Source of the DNA: Paragorgia papillata
Lineage: Eukaryota; Cnidaria; Anthozoa; Scleralcyonacea; Coralliidae
Assembly (NCBI GenBank): GCA_035771165.1
Contig: JAWNZC010000179.1
Location: 1,832,501-1,896,500, forward strand
Reading direction: 5' to 3'
Length of the DNA: 64,000 nt
Numbering within the stretch: the stretch's first letter is position 1; each line of letters begins with the position of its first letter. A program made the translations under genes and the position numbers. A model generated the notes under the pieces. That model did no database searches. It saw nothing but the letters and a program-made list of their open reading frames with translations, and was not told the origin of the DNA. Positions 22,676 to 32,654 of this stretch are shown here, in pieces.

Positions 22676-23526
22676 AGTGCTTATGAAACGAAAATTAAGT
22701 TTTGTGCTAATTTGCAAGAACACTGAGGCCTGCGCTAAACGTCGCACAATAGACGAATTTAATTCAGACGACTTTAATTCGAATTAACTTCTTCGGTAAT
22801 GCGACGTAAATGCGACGTCGAGTTAAACTTCGAATTTCAGTCGAATTTAATTGTTTTTACTTGGCTGGTCGAGCCTGAAGACTTCTTGAAAACATGACGC
22901 CGAATTGTTACAGACAGAAGAGAAACATTTAATTCGTCGTATAACTCGAACACGCATTATCGTCGCATTATCCGTCTGACTCAGACTAATTGTCGTGACG
23001 AATTTAATTCACGTGTCGAATTTAATCGAGCTATACGTCGCAGTTTCTTTGAATAAAATTCAAACAATTAAATTCGTCTGAATTAAATTCGTCTATTGTG
23101 CGACGTTTAGCGCAAGTCTAAAAATGACAGAGTAACATCTTTCGCAGTTTTTCGTTTGCTTGCTTCGTTGTTTTGTTTTGTTTTGTTTTGTTTTGTTTTG
23201 TTTGATATGCAAACTAAACATTTTGACGTCACATGTATAATGACTTATCGGAGAAGGGTATATATCTTTGCTATTATCAAACCAAATGTATTCAAAAAAA
23301 GCGTGTTAGTGTGTTTCAACACCAAACAAGTAGATTTTCAAGTGATTTTGTTTGATAATAGCAAAGATATATAACCTTCTCCGATAACTCATTATGCACA
23401 TGTGACGTCAATATGTTTAATTTGCATATTAAACAACCTGAAAATATCTCCACAAAGCAAGGAAACCAGAAACTGCAAAAGTGTTCTTTTAAATAAGACA
23501 AACTTAATTTTCGTTTCATAGGCACT
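22676..23526. mobile_element. TTAA-class MITE with nested insertion
   Basis: TTAA at 22672-22675 and 23527-23530. Same family as 21706-22192. It contains a second MITE (about 22731-23117) with ends GCGCTAAACGTCGCACAATA and an interior of TTCGAATTTAATTC repeats, and a (TTTTG)n tract at 23168-23204 seen only in this copy. Equivalents: 32779-33646, 53635-54396 (no nested MITE) and 62454-63270 (nested MITE truncated by a SINE tail). Confidence 0.8.
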
Positions 23527-23582
23527 TTAAGGGCGATCGCAGAAACGCCATTCAACCGTTATTTACGATAATTAGTGTTTAA

Positions 23583-24258
23583 GGTGGCTCCACACAGTTT
23601 CTTGAAAAGTGGAAAATACAAGTTTGAGAGTCCAAAACACGTGCATAAACAATTTGGAAAAAGAATAAAACTAAATGTTATGCATAGTTAAACATTCTGA
23701 CAATCAAAAACTGTTACCAAATAAATAGCAACAGTTGTTGCTATGGACAACAATGACGTTTCAAAATGGCTGCCAATTACCTTTCAAACTAATTTAATTC
23801 GAAAAAAACTTTGGTGAACCCCATTTTTTTTTCAGTAAGACTTTTCTTGAAGTATGAGTAAGCAATAGGCCGATTAAAAAAAAATTCTGTAGAAGGAATA
23901 ATTTTTTCCCCAAAAAAATCATGTTTGTTAATTTTTTAAAAATTTGGATCTACAGAATTTTTTTTAAATCGGCCTATTGATTACTAATACTTCAAGAAAA
24001 GTTTTAATAAAACAAAATGGGGGGTCACCAAAGGTTTTTTCGAATTAGATTAGTTTGAATGGTAATTGGCAGCCATTTTAAAACGTCATTGTTGCCATAG
24101 CAGCAACTGTTGCTATTTACTTGGTAACTGTTTTTAATTGTCAGAATGTTTAACTATGCATAACATTTAGTTTTATTCTTTTTTCGAATTGCTTATGCAC
24201 GTGTTTTGGACTCTCAAACTTGTATTTTCCATTTTTCTAGAAACTGTATGGAGCCACC
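23583..24258. mobile_element. 676-bp foldback element, only in block A
   Basis: An almost continuous inverted repeat with ends GGTGGCTCC/GGAGCCACC and TTAA on both sides (23579-23582 and 24259-24262). The empty site GTGTTTAAACGAG is present in B and C. The TTAA duplication suggests mobilisation by a piggyBac or Kolobok transposase. Confidence 0.9.
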
Positions 24259-24310
24259 TTAAACGAGTTTTAAAACACCTAATGAGCTGCGAAAATGCTG
24301 ACTATGTTAA

Positions 24311-24457
24311 GCCGGTTTTCCACTTGCGAATTTTCACCCGCGAATTGACATTTCTATTGTAAATATTGAATAAGTTTTTAATTAGTACCAGTCGAGAGCT
24401 CATAAGACAAAATAAAAATTCGATTCGCGCGAATTTATTCGCAAGTGGAAAACCGGC
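24311..24457. mobile_element. Short MITE, GCCGGTTTTCCACTTGCGAA ends
   Basis: Inverted ends around a 100-bp centre with GATTCGCGCGAAT. Present in all blocks: 33749-33886 (right end deleted), 54501-54638 and 63379-63526. Confidence 0.75.
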
Positions 24458-24552
24458 TTTACTCAACAATTAACTATTGTCTTTGGTTTTGCAATGTTGT
24501 GGTCGACGACGTTTAAATCCGAGCTTATATCTTGTTTAGCTACTCACTGTCT

Positions 24553-24931
24553 CCGTTTACACGATGCCGGTACAATATGAAAACGGAACAAAATCATGCC
24601 GTTTAGGCCTTGCGTTTACACGATACCGACACAAAATGAAGACGGGTTCTTTGACGGCATGAAATGAAAACGGAACACTAACCGGTATCGTGTAAACGCG
24701 CCCGTGCCGTAACAGTTTGATGACGGTAATCACGATATATACGACCACAGTATTCGGGTCAGCAGTATTCACAAAGTCTTCTCAATTCTCATTGGAAGAG
24801 AATAGTCGCATGCTAATCCGTCATTATATTATACCCACACCGTGTAAACGCAAGACTTTTTGGCCTGTATTTACACACCGGCATGATTTTGTTCCGTTTT
24901 CAAATTGTACCGGCATCGTGTAAACGGGGTC
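24553..24931. mobile_element. Harbinger-like MITE in block A
   Basis: Same family as 5522-6239. About ten bases of left end and flank are deleted compared with B (33980-34383), C (54755-55011) and D (63629-63882), which show TAA/TGA flanks. Confidence 0.8.
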
Positions 24932-24965
24932 TGAATCACTGTTTCTGCAATTGGCCCTAAAGCCT

Positions 24966-25513
24966 GCTTTCCATATAATCGCCACGATCGCTCAAAAATT
25001 AACTCGGCGATCGCAGCGATCATAGGGAAACCACTGACGCAACGATCGCTGCGATCGCGATCGTCGAGATAGAAATGTTGTATCTCGACGATCGTGGCGA
25101 TCGTTGGGTTTTATATGGAAACGGTGATTTTGCAATCTCAGCGATCTTGGCGATCAGTATGCATCGCTCAAAAATTAACTCGGCGATCGCAACGATTGTA
25201 GCGATCAACAATCCTGTCGCTGAGTGTTTCATATGATCATGCACTGATCGCGGCCATGGCTGATCGCGGCCATTGTTTTAATGGTCCACTGGGATGCATA
25301 TTGATCGCCAAGATCGCTGAGATTGCAAAATCACCGTTTCCTTTTAAAACCCAACGATCGCCGAGATAGAACCTTTTCTATCTCGGCGATCGCGATCGTT
25401 GCGTCAGTGGTTTCCATATGATCGCTGCGATCGCGATGTCGTTGCGTCAGTGGTTTCCATATGATCGCTGCGATCGCCGAGTTGATTTTTGAGCGATCGT
25501 AGCGATTATATGG
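24966..25513. mobile_element. CGATCG-rich MITE
   Basis: Ends TTTCCATATAATCGC and GCGATTATATGGAAA. The interior is an array of interleaved inverted GCGATCG motifs with TCTCGGCGATCGCGATCGTT. Equivalents: 34417-34936, 55037-55501 and 63900 to the window end, with variable internal deletions. Confidence 0.75.
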
Positions 25514-25544
25514 AAAATAGTTCGCCTTACATATTCAATCACTC

Positions 25545-25990
25545 CTCGAGCGACAGATGTGTGGTTGGAAGAAAGTAACGAAGAGCGCCCAAGTGTTACT
25601 AAGGAACTTGGGATACGCGGCTGCACATCGCAAGTTCTACCCGACCTTAGACACCAGGCTCCTACGCATAGCTCCCGTCCGATAAGTGACCGGACACAGA
25701 TGGCGAAAATATGGGCCCTTTCTCTCACGGTAGCGACCGCTGACCTTATTCTGTCCAATATGTGTATTTGACTGTGGGCTCAACCGCGCCCGCGCTTACT
25801 GCCACTCTGCCACTAACGTCTACCACCACTATAGCCTGGTACCCTGGCCCACCACCACTACTGCTATACTCACGGCCTGACTGGTGCGGAGAGGCAGACT
25901 TCAGGTCTCACCGTGACTGCTGCCAGTGCTGCCCATGTGTTGGTTAGTCAATGTTTTGCTGCAAATCAATACCTTCCAGTTTAAATTATG
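25545..25990. other. Unidentified conserved segment of the duplication
   Basis: Shared by blocks A, B (about 34960-35880) and C (about 55530-55940). GC-rich compared with its surroundings, with short open frames on both strands. I recognise no family; frames differ between blocks through indels, so a current coding role is unlikely. Confidence 0.4.
25831..25850. mobile_element. Twenty-base remnant of a MULE-like MITE
   Basis: The sequence is AT plus AGCCTGGTACCCTGGCCC, flanked by ACCACCACT on both sides (25822-25830 and 25851-25859). The full element sits at the same place in block B with a 9-bp duplication. Block C is empty. Confidence 0.8.
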
Positions 25991-26039
25991 ATTATGCTAC
26001 AACACTAGCTTGTGGATATCTCTTAAGGTACAAAGAATT

Positions 26040-26215
26040 ACATATGGGCTCGCCACTTAATGTGGGAATCTCCTAGAAATTAAATGAGTGTAAATATAGA
26101 AATATAGGGTCACCACTTAATGTTGGATTTCTCCCCGAGATTAAATAGGTGTAAATATAGAAATATGGGGTCACCACTTAATGCGAGTATCTCCCCGAGA
26201 TTAAAGGTGAAGTAA
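26040..26215. repeat. Short array of the 60-bp satellite unit
   Basis: Three copies of a unit containing GTGTAAATATAGAAATATGG and CACCACTTAATG. The long array of the same family is at 48859-49740 in the opposite orientation. Equivalents: 35940-36110 and 56010-56180. Confidence 0.8.
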
Positions 26216-26378
26216 TATACGAGCAACAAATTGCTGCAACATTGTTGCGTTGCAAGTTGAAAAGCGTTGTTGCACGTATTACTGAATATAGAGAAAAAAG
26301 TAATATAACGCAGTATGAACAATTGACAATTCTTGGTGTCACTTTCCAGTCTAACTGTATGTTTACCAAGCATATTAA

Positions 26379-26911
26379 AGGGTATTGGCAATAAAAATTA
26401 AGTTTGTCTCATTTGAACGAACTCTCCAAATGGTATAAGAAGACCTTTTACAATTTTTCCGTATCTGTTTTGGTTTTGGAAATATTTCGACCAAAGACAG
26501 CGTGCTGTCCGCCATCTTGTTGTAATATTGGGTCTAATTAACTAGGAAATTGGTGACGTCACAAGCAGGGTAAACCTGATGAAACTACTCCGTGGGTGCC
26601 CAAATGTCCACGGAAGGCTTTTTAAATGTTATGGGTCAATTTAAAATGGAAATAGCGCAACAAAAAATCGAGTTTCTAGCTCATAATGTCATAAGCTTGG
26701 CAAGATAAAAATTTCACTTTACCCTGCTTATGTCGTCACCATGCATAATTTGGCATAGCGAAAATAATTCCAAGATGGCGGACAGCACCCTGAGTTTGGT
26801 CGAAATATTTCCAAAACCAAAACAGATACGGAAAAATTGTAAAAGTTCTTCTTATACCATTTGACGAGTTCTTTCAAATGAGATAAACTTAATTTTTATT
26901 GCCAATACCCT
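26379..26911. mobile_element. TTAA-class MITE in the LINE fragment
   Basis: Same family as 7009-7524. TTAA on both sides (26375-26378 and 26912-26915). Block B has the empty site CATATTAAGATAAAAC, so the insertion is proven. Block C carries it too (56351-56873). Confidence 0.9.
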
Positions 26912-27223
26912 TTAAGATAAAACTAAGTGAAGCTAACAAATGCCTATATGTAATTAGGGGATTAAGAAAAGAAGGCTATAGTCAGGATGAAATTGATTTA
27001 CTTTTTAAAGCAATTGTTCTTCCTAAGTTAACGTATGGTCTTGTCGTGTATGGTGCAAGTGAAGCAACGACATTCAATGTTTTTTAAAGAGATGTTTTAA
27101 GAGACGATATATTTCTGAACTACTGAATATTCGTGAATTGTTAGAGAAATACGATAAAAGATTGTTTACCAAAATTAAGAGAGATAGTAACCACCCACTG
27201 TATCCACTTCTCCCGAAAGTTGA

Positions 27224-27680
27224 AGGGGATTGGGAACAAAAATTAAGTTTGTCTAATTTGAAACTAGAACTCATAAAATTGTAATAGAAGATCCTTTACA
27301 ACTTTTTCGTATCTTTCTGCGTTTTCAAGATATTTGATATGTAAATGAGATGGTCTCTGACGTCAGGAGTGGGGTAAAATATTTTCATACAGAGCAAAAT
27401 CACTTACATATCTAACATGAAATGTTCAGCGTCGCAAGGAGTTTTTATGTGCACAGTTTCAAATGATTTCGCTGAACAAACTTAGAGATATAACTAGTTT
27501 TGCTACACGTGAAAATATTTTACCCCACACCTGACGTCAGAGACCATCTCATTTACATATCAAACAAATTGAAATATCTTGAAAACGAAGAGAGATACGA
27601 AAAAGTTGTAAAGGATGTTCTACTACAATTTTATGAGTTGTTTCAAATTAGACAAACTTAATTTTTAGTGCTATTGCCCT
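27224..27680. mobile_element. Second TTAA-class MITE, only in block A
   Basis: Ends AGGGGATTGGGAACAAAAAT and AGTGCTATTGCCCT. Flanked by TTGA (mutated TTAA) and TTAA (27681-27684). Absent from B and C. The ends resemble the 26379 family but the interior differs. Confidence 0.8.
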
Positions 27681-27949
27681 TTAAATTTAATCTTCGCTTA
27701 GACTTAGACACAGAACCAGTCAACTCCCTCAAATAAACAGCGAACGATACAAAAACAGTTTTGTAAATAGATTACGTTTTAGATACAAATTAGCAATAGA
27801 AGACTTAAGATTGTAGCATGAAGCCTCTAGTTTTTACTTTTTAATAATTAATTGTAAACATATTTATATAATTATTTTACCGTAATGTTTGATATGTATT
27901 TTATCAAATGAATAAAGACTAATTATTATTATTAATTATTACCACCTAC

Positions 27950-28098
27950 CTTAAACATTGTCTAGCAACAATGATTTTGTTGCAAGTTGAAACAACATGT
28001 TGCAGCAAGTAGAACTGGAGTCTACTTTTTTTCAGCAAATTTTTTCAACTTACAACAAAATCATCGTTGCGTGACAATGTTTAAGGTGGGTGGTAATA
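27950..28098. repeat. Foldback TTGTTGCAAGTTGAAA element
   Basis: ACCTTAAACATTGTC...GCAACAATGATTTTGTTGCAAG pairs with its complement. Equivalents: 37102-37249 and 57656-57804. It lies downstream of each minus-strand ApoL gene. Confidence 0.7.
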
Positions 28099-28339
28099 CG
28101 TGCAATAACGCTTTCTTGAAGAAAAATGTTGCCCGTATTACGTCACCTTAAGAATTACACAGAAAATGGGGTCAACACTTAATTAATGTGGGTATCGTCC
28201 TAAAATTACAAGTTATAGGGAAAAAAATCATTATTGTTCACGTATAGTTGCAAACAAAAACTAGTTTCACTAATTTCTAAATAGAAATAAAGTTGAGAAT
28301 ATTTCATAAGCAATCTTTGCGGGATAATCTCCTGCTCAT

Positions 28340-29452
28340 CTAGAGCTCACTCTCATGTTCCTCATCATAAACAGTCAATTCATCTTCTAACTTCTGTGCC
28401 TCATCACGAATATCTTGAACCACCTTTAAAATCGAACCCTTATGCACTTCAACGGAGGTTGAAACCAACGTATGAATGTCCACTATCAGTGTAACAGCAC
28501 TTAAAACGATGCCACCGACGTGAAGTGCTTTAGATGCCGTTCCAAGAGCTCTAAATGCAGTTTCCCCTGCTTCGGCACCAACTCTCCCTAGCTGTACTCC
28601 TGTTCTAAAAGCAGAGGCAATTGGCGTCCCAATAGCCCAAGCCATGCGACCAGTTTTAGAGATAAGGTCTTTTGTGGATAACGACGACATTATTTCCGCC
28701 AAGATTTTTTGTGTTTCATTCATTTCATTTTCAAATTCATGGGATGCTTCTTTATCTCTTTTCAGTGCTTCGTCAACGAGTTTGGCGTTGCTCGAACGTA
28801 GAAGGCTATTTACGAGGTCTGTGCCAACGACAGTTACTCCACCACCAGCGGCAATGCCAACTCCAACGGCAGTCATAATTAGCGAAGCACCAAATGTAAA
28901 AATTGAGGCAATGGCACCTCCTACAGCAATGCATGTACCAGCTATCGAGGCCGAAATACCCGTCAACGTCGCAATTCGGCTATTATTTTCATGTTTCTGA
29001 ATTTCATTGGCCAGTGCTCTTAGAAGATTTATAGTAATCTTCCGACCCTGTTTCCACTTTTTGGTTATTTCTGCAAGCTTTGCTTCGCGTTTAGCCAGTT
29101 GGCTTTTGCATTTGGCCAAGTGTCTTTTGTATTGGATGAGTTGTTTTTCGTGTTGCCATGACAGTTGTCTTTCGCATTGAATCAGTTGTGTTTCGCGTTG
29201 AATCAGCTGTCTTTTGCATTGGGCAAGAAGTTGGATTAATAATACTTCTTTCCCATCTTCAACAGAGTTCAGATCATCGTCAGAGTGGGGATTATTGTTA
29301 GGGTTGAAGTCTTTGTCAACAAGGTTGGGATCTTCAATAGTGTTGAGATGTTCATCAGAGCCGGAATCTTCGTCAAAGTTGAGATCTTCGTCAAAATTGA
29401 GATCTTCGTCAGAACTGAGATCTTCGTCAGAGTTTAGATCTTTGCTAGACAT
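28340..29452 (-). CDS. Apolipoprotein-L-like protein 1
   Basis: A single open exon of 370 residues from ATG at 29452; upstream in-frame codons lack an ATG. Order: acidic tandem repeats of the DLNSDE type (about residues 1-68), a K/Q/R-rich coiled coil with QLIQRETQ-type heptads (70-140), then a glycine-rich hydrophobic core (about 158-215) containing SRIATLTGISASIAGTCI. A second weakly hydrophobic region follows (265-330), and last VHKGSILKVVQDIRDEAQKL. The core and the C-terminal helix match the ApoL family, whose vertebrate members insert in membranes (APOL1 can form channels); the role in cnidarians is unknown. No signal peptide is visible, so it is probably intracellular. Just upstream, further acidic repeats continue in another frame, so the N-terminus looks shortened by indels. 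It may be expressed or a young remnant; the open frame favours function. Confidence 0.8.
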   Translation of the reverse strand: MSSKDLNSDEDLSSDEDLNFDEDLNFDEDSGSDEHLNTIEDPNLVDKDFNPNNNPHSDDDLNSVEDGKEVLLIQLLAQCKRQLIQRETQLIQCERQLSWQHEKQLIQYKRHLAKCKSQLAKREAKLAEITKKWKQGRKITINLLRALANEIQKHENNSRIATLTGISASIAGTCIAVGGAIASIFTFGASLIMTAVGVGIAAGGGVTVVGTDLVNSLLRSSNAKLVDEALKRDKEASHEFENEMNETQKILAEIMSSLSTKDLISKTGRMAWAIGTPIASAFRTGVQLGRVGAEAGETAFRALGTASKALHVGGIVLSAVTLIVDIHTLVSTSVEVHKGSILKVVQDIRDEAQKLEDELTVYDEEHESEL

Positions 29453-29499
29453 TGAGATATTCGTCAAAATTGAGAATAGTATTCGTCAAAGATAGATCT

Positions 29500-29612
29500 T
29501 TGTCAAAAATACAGATCTTCGCGGAGACTTCTTGTAAAAAGGAATGATACTGAAGACGGTTGAATGTCCAAACTGTACTCTGGGTCTGAATATATCACCT
29601 GTGATTTCCTGG
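29500..29612 (-). promoter_or_regulatory. Diverged ApoL 5' module
   Basis: The segment with AACTGTACTCTGGGTCTGAA and CTGGAAAATAT matches, imperfectly, the module upstream of ApoL-2 (38920-39150), the orphan copy (44060-44300) and that of ApoL-3 (46830-47000). It may be a first exon or promoter. Equivalent in the second copy: 59212-59324. Confidence 0.45.
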
Positions 29613-29620
29613 AAAATATT

Positions 29621-29864
29621 GCGATTTTCAGTTGAGCTTAGATTCGGAAAGTTTATTGAAAAGTTTAAACAATGAAACGCATACGTTACTGAGGACAATT
29701 TATGATGTTGTCAAGGGCAAATTTAAAAGTTTGACAAACACTTTCATTTCTATTGGTCAAAATACTCAAACATTCAAATTTCCTATGGGAACGCGGGTGT
29801 CGGATCACGAAACGATAAAACTTTTCAATAACACTTCCGGTCTCTAAGCTCAACTGAAAATCGC
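29621..29864. mobile_element. Foldback MITE upstream of ApoL-1
   Basis: Ends GCGATTTTCAGTTGAGCTTA and complement. An identical element lies at 59333-59576 upstream of ApoL-4. The open frames inside on both strands are repeat shadows. Confidence 0.7.
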
Positions 29865-30561
29865 AGTAATTAACCGTGCTTCCACGAAACACAGAATAAA
29901 GAACTGAGCAGATTTAAGGGCCACCCGCGCTGGTTACTGAAAACCACTTCCGGAAAATCTCGCAGCCAGTAAACGTAAACGAGTGCAATGGCGAAATACG
30001 GAGTTGGATCACTAAAATTAATATATTTCAAAAACTAGTCGCTCGATTTTTACGCTACAACCAGTAATAATACAGGAAAGGTAGATGACAATATTTTTGC
30101 CGTTTAGAAGGTATGAAAAACATTTGAAAGTGAAAATTTACGAATTAAAACGAACTCGAACCGCCACTCGAACCGTCTACTTTAAACTTGCATTTGCAAG
30201 CAAAAATAAGAGCAGACTATCTTTGAAAACAGTTTAAACGTTAAATATAAAGATTAAACTGCACATATTTCCTGTTATTTCTTGATTGGGATGAGCAATT
30301 CTATTAGGTGACGTTTTACAAGTAATATTTGAAAATAAGGCAAGTTGTTTAATAGTAATACTGTTGTTTTATTTCACAGGGATGCAACAACATTTATTAT
30401 TTTTCATATGACTCATGTTTAAATTACTGCTTGGTGTCACCACCTTTGAGTTTGCTGTCATGTTGTTTGACATCAGTGTAATGTATGTTTTAATAACCAA
30501 TTCACCACTTCTGCAATTACTGAATTATTGAATATACAAAATTCCCATTAGAATATATGAT

Positions 30562-30565
<4 letters not shown>
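29865..30565. other. ApoL-1 upstream flank, no gene seen
   Basis: AT-rich, nearly identical to 59577-60276. It contains a splice-acceptor-like TTATTTCACAG near 30379 but no recognisable exon. Confidence 0.4.

Positions 30566-30624
<59 letters not shown>
30566..30624. repeat. (AT)n at the left edge of block B
   Basis: About 29 AT units. The corresponding tract before block D (60277-60300) is shorter. Confidence 0.95.
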
Positions 30625-30627
<3 letters not shown>

Positions 30628-30867
30628 CAACGCTCACTACCCCATACTACGAAAGTGTATGGTGGACTTGGACTCGACACTGAAAGGATTTAAACTTGGA
30701 CTCGAACGAGATATACAACACTGTTGCCAAGGTCAACTCCGGGGCGCGGGAGGGGAGATAAGGTCCTGGGAACGAGGTTGGCAACATCCAATGAAAACTC
30801 GGATTAAATTGTGAGGTTATTGGGAAAAATTTGATGGATACACTAAAACAATACTTTTGTCTTTCTG

Positions 30868-32238
30868 TGGCCCTGTGTTGGTGGTGTCAAGTATATTCTT
30901 TAACTGGTTAATACGATTCAATATTTGTTCTAAACCAATACGAACTTACGATGTTGGAGCTCCTTCGGCCATAACAATAAGCTTGCCTGGAATGGACCCA
31001 GCAGACGCTGAAAGAAGAAGGTACAGTATATGCAGTGTTAACACATAGCGTGACGTCAGAATGCCACTCCTTAAAAAAAAACCCAACCTATTTGGAAGAA
31101 TTTTTTTACGCGTTTAACCCATTCCTATCCCTAGAACATGCTATGTAATCGAGTGAAATGCCCAATATTACTTATAATATATCCAATTCTCTCCTGGCAT
31201 TACCACCTTAATATATATAAACAGAACTCGCGATCAAGCTCTCGGGAACGCCCTCCGTGGCTCAGTTGTCAGAGCATTGCACTAGTATCGCAAGGTCGTG
31301 GGTTCAATTCCTGCCGGAAGGCCTGTGTAGTTGCATTTTTCGCAACTGGTCCCGGTTTGGTCTCAAAATGTATATATTCTACACTCGAATTTTCCTTCAC
31401 CATAAATCCCTAGAACATGCTATGTAATCGAGTGAAATGCCCAATATTACTTATAATCTATCTAAGTCGGCCTAGCCTGCGCCGCAGACGTCCAAACCCC
31501 GGTTCGTACGTCTTTGGCGCAGACTAAGTCGGCCAAAAAAACAACCCCTTATTATTTTAGAGTGTAAAAATTGTAGAGCGCCGCTGCGTAGGCAGTGTTT
31601 TGAATAGAGCAAAGTGAAAAGGTGATAAACTACCGAGATTAGTTTTTAATAACAAAATACTGACGTTTCGAGCGGAGCCCTTCATCAGAGTAAAATGCGA
31701 TGTGAAAAGTAAAAAAGTGCCTATGAAACGAAAATGAAGTCTGTCTTATTTGAAAGAATACTTATAAAGAATGAAAAAGTAACATCTTTTGCAATTTTTC
31801 TTTTTTCTGCCCTGCTGTTGAGATACTTCGGGTTCTTTGATATGCAAATTAAACATTTCACGTCATAATGACTTATCGGAAAATGTTATATATCGTTGCT
31901 ATTACCATATATTGCCAAGTTATTCGAAGGAAGCATGTGGGTGTGTTTCCCCCACAACACCAACCAATGCATGTAGAATTTTCAAGTGATTATATATGAT
32001 AATAGCAAACTAAGATATATAACCTCTGATAACTCATTATGCGCATGTGACGAGAATTTGTTTCATTTGCATATCAAACAAACAGAAATATCTTAAGAAC
32101 GAAGCAAGGAAACGAAAACTGCAAAAGATGTTACTTTGTCATTTTTAGTGTTCTTTCAAATAAGACAGACTTAATTTTTCGTTTCATTGTCACTTTAACA
32201 CTTTATCGCCCAGCGATATCTTTAGTATTTTACTGTGG

Positions 32239-32270
<32 letters not shown>

Positions 32271-32654
32271 TGGCCACTGGCTGATATAGGGTTAATTGAA
32301 AAAACTGCATCGAGCAGAGCTGAAAGGCGCGTGTATTAACCACCGTGTCACCAACACCCCCTATTTTTCATCACCATTTCCTGATCACTCTTTCGCACCA
32401 GGTCTGGACCTGTCGGCCCTCAATTGCCTTCATTGTGTCGTTTTTCTAGGCAAAAAGCTCTCAAAGCCCTGAATGAACGCATGAGTAAACTGGAGCAGCC
32501 TACAAACTGGCCTTCACTGGACGACGCAGCCCCACCCACGGAGGACAACGCCATGTCAAGCGAAGATGTGATGGATTTAGAAGAGCCCGAGATAGTCGTT
32601 GTAAAAAACAACGACGAAGACACTGCTAACGATAATGGTGTCGAAGTTACATGA
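30868..32654 (+). pseudogene. TMEM115 exons 8-9, block B copy, broken acceptor
   Basis: Exon 8 equivalent 30868-31020 and exon 9 equivalent 32450-32654 keep open frames, the donor GTACAG and the exon 9 acceptor CTAG. The exon 8 acceptor has changed from TTTCAG to TTTCTG, so canonical splicing into exon 8 is lost. The other seven exons are absent. Exon 9 has one codon more than block A and retains KALKALNER. Confidence 0.85.
31247..31395 (+). mobile_element. tRNA-derived SINE, block B copy
   Basis: The head GCCCTCCGTGGCTCAGTTGT has an A box, and GGGTTCAATTCC a B box at tRNA spacing. A 7-base anticodon-type loop (CTAGTAT) and near-paired acceptor ends are visible. The 3' body GTAGTTGCATTTTTCGCAAC is non-tRNA. 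Copies: 52274-52430 and 60921-61070. Confidence 0.8.

Larger units (their letters stand above)
26206..27945 (+). mobile_element. LINE 3' fragment (RT thumb and C-terminus), broken
   Basis: The peptide LGVTFQSNCMFTKHIK, then ANKCLYVIRGLRKEGY, LPKLTYGLVVYG and a basic C-terminus match the region after the catalytic palm in non-LTR retrotransposon reverse transcriptases. It ends with an (ATT)n-type tail near 27910-27945. In this copy two TTAA MITEs and a 7-base deletion break it. Equivalents: 36110-37095 and 56180-57650. Not functional. Confidence 0.75.
19834..28110. repeat. Segmental duplication block A
   Basis: Contains TMEM115 exons 8-9, a tRNA-type SINE, a series of MITEs and a LINE 3' fragment, leading into ApoL-1. 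Its left edge matches block C from TTATTTTGGTGACGTCAC (19834 here, 51150 in C). Blocks B and D begin later, at the equivalent of 20346. Copy-specific insertions in A are listed separately. Confidence 0.85.

Noticed and set aside
25447..25758. Open frames in the GC-rich conserved segment of blocks A-C
   Set aside because: Frames shift between blocks through indels, and neither strand matches a family I know.
28644..29000. Plus-strand open frame opposite ApoL-1 (and its twins at 37763 and 58356)
   Set aside because: Antisense shadow of the ApoL core; conservation follows the minus strand.
31247..31322. Functional tRNA gene (a Thr- or Ser-like anticodon loop)
   Set aside because: Acceptor and T stems have mismatches, the element recurs with a common 3' body, so it is a SINE head.
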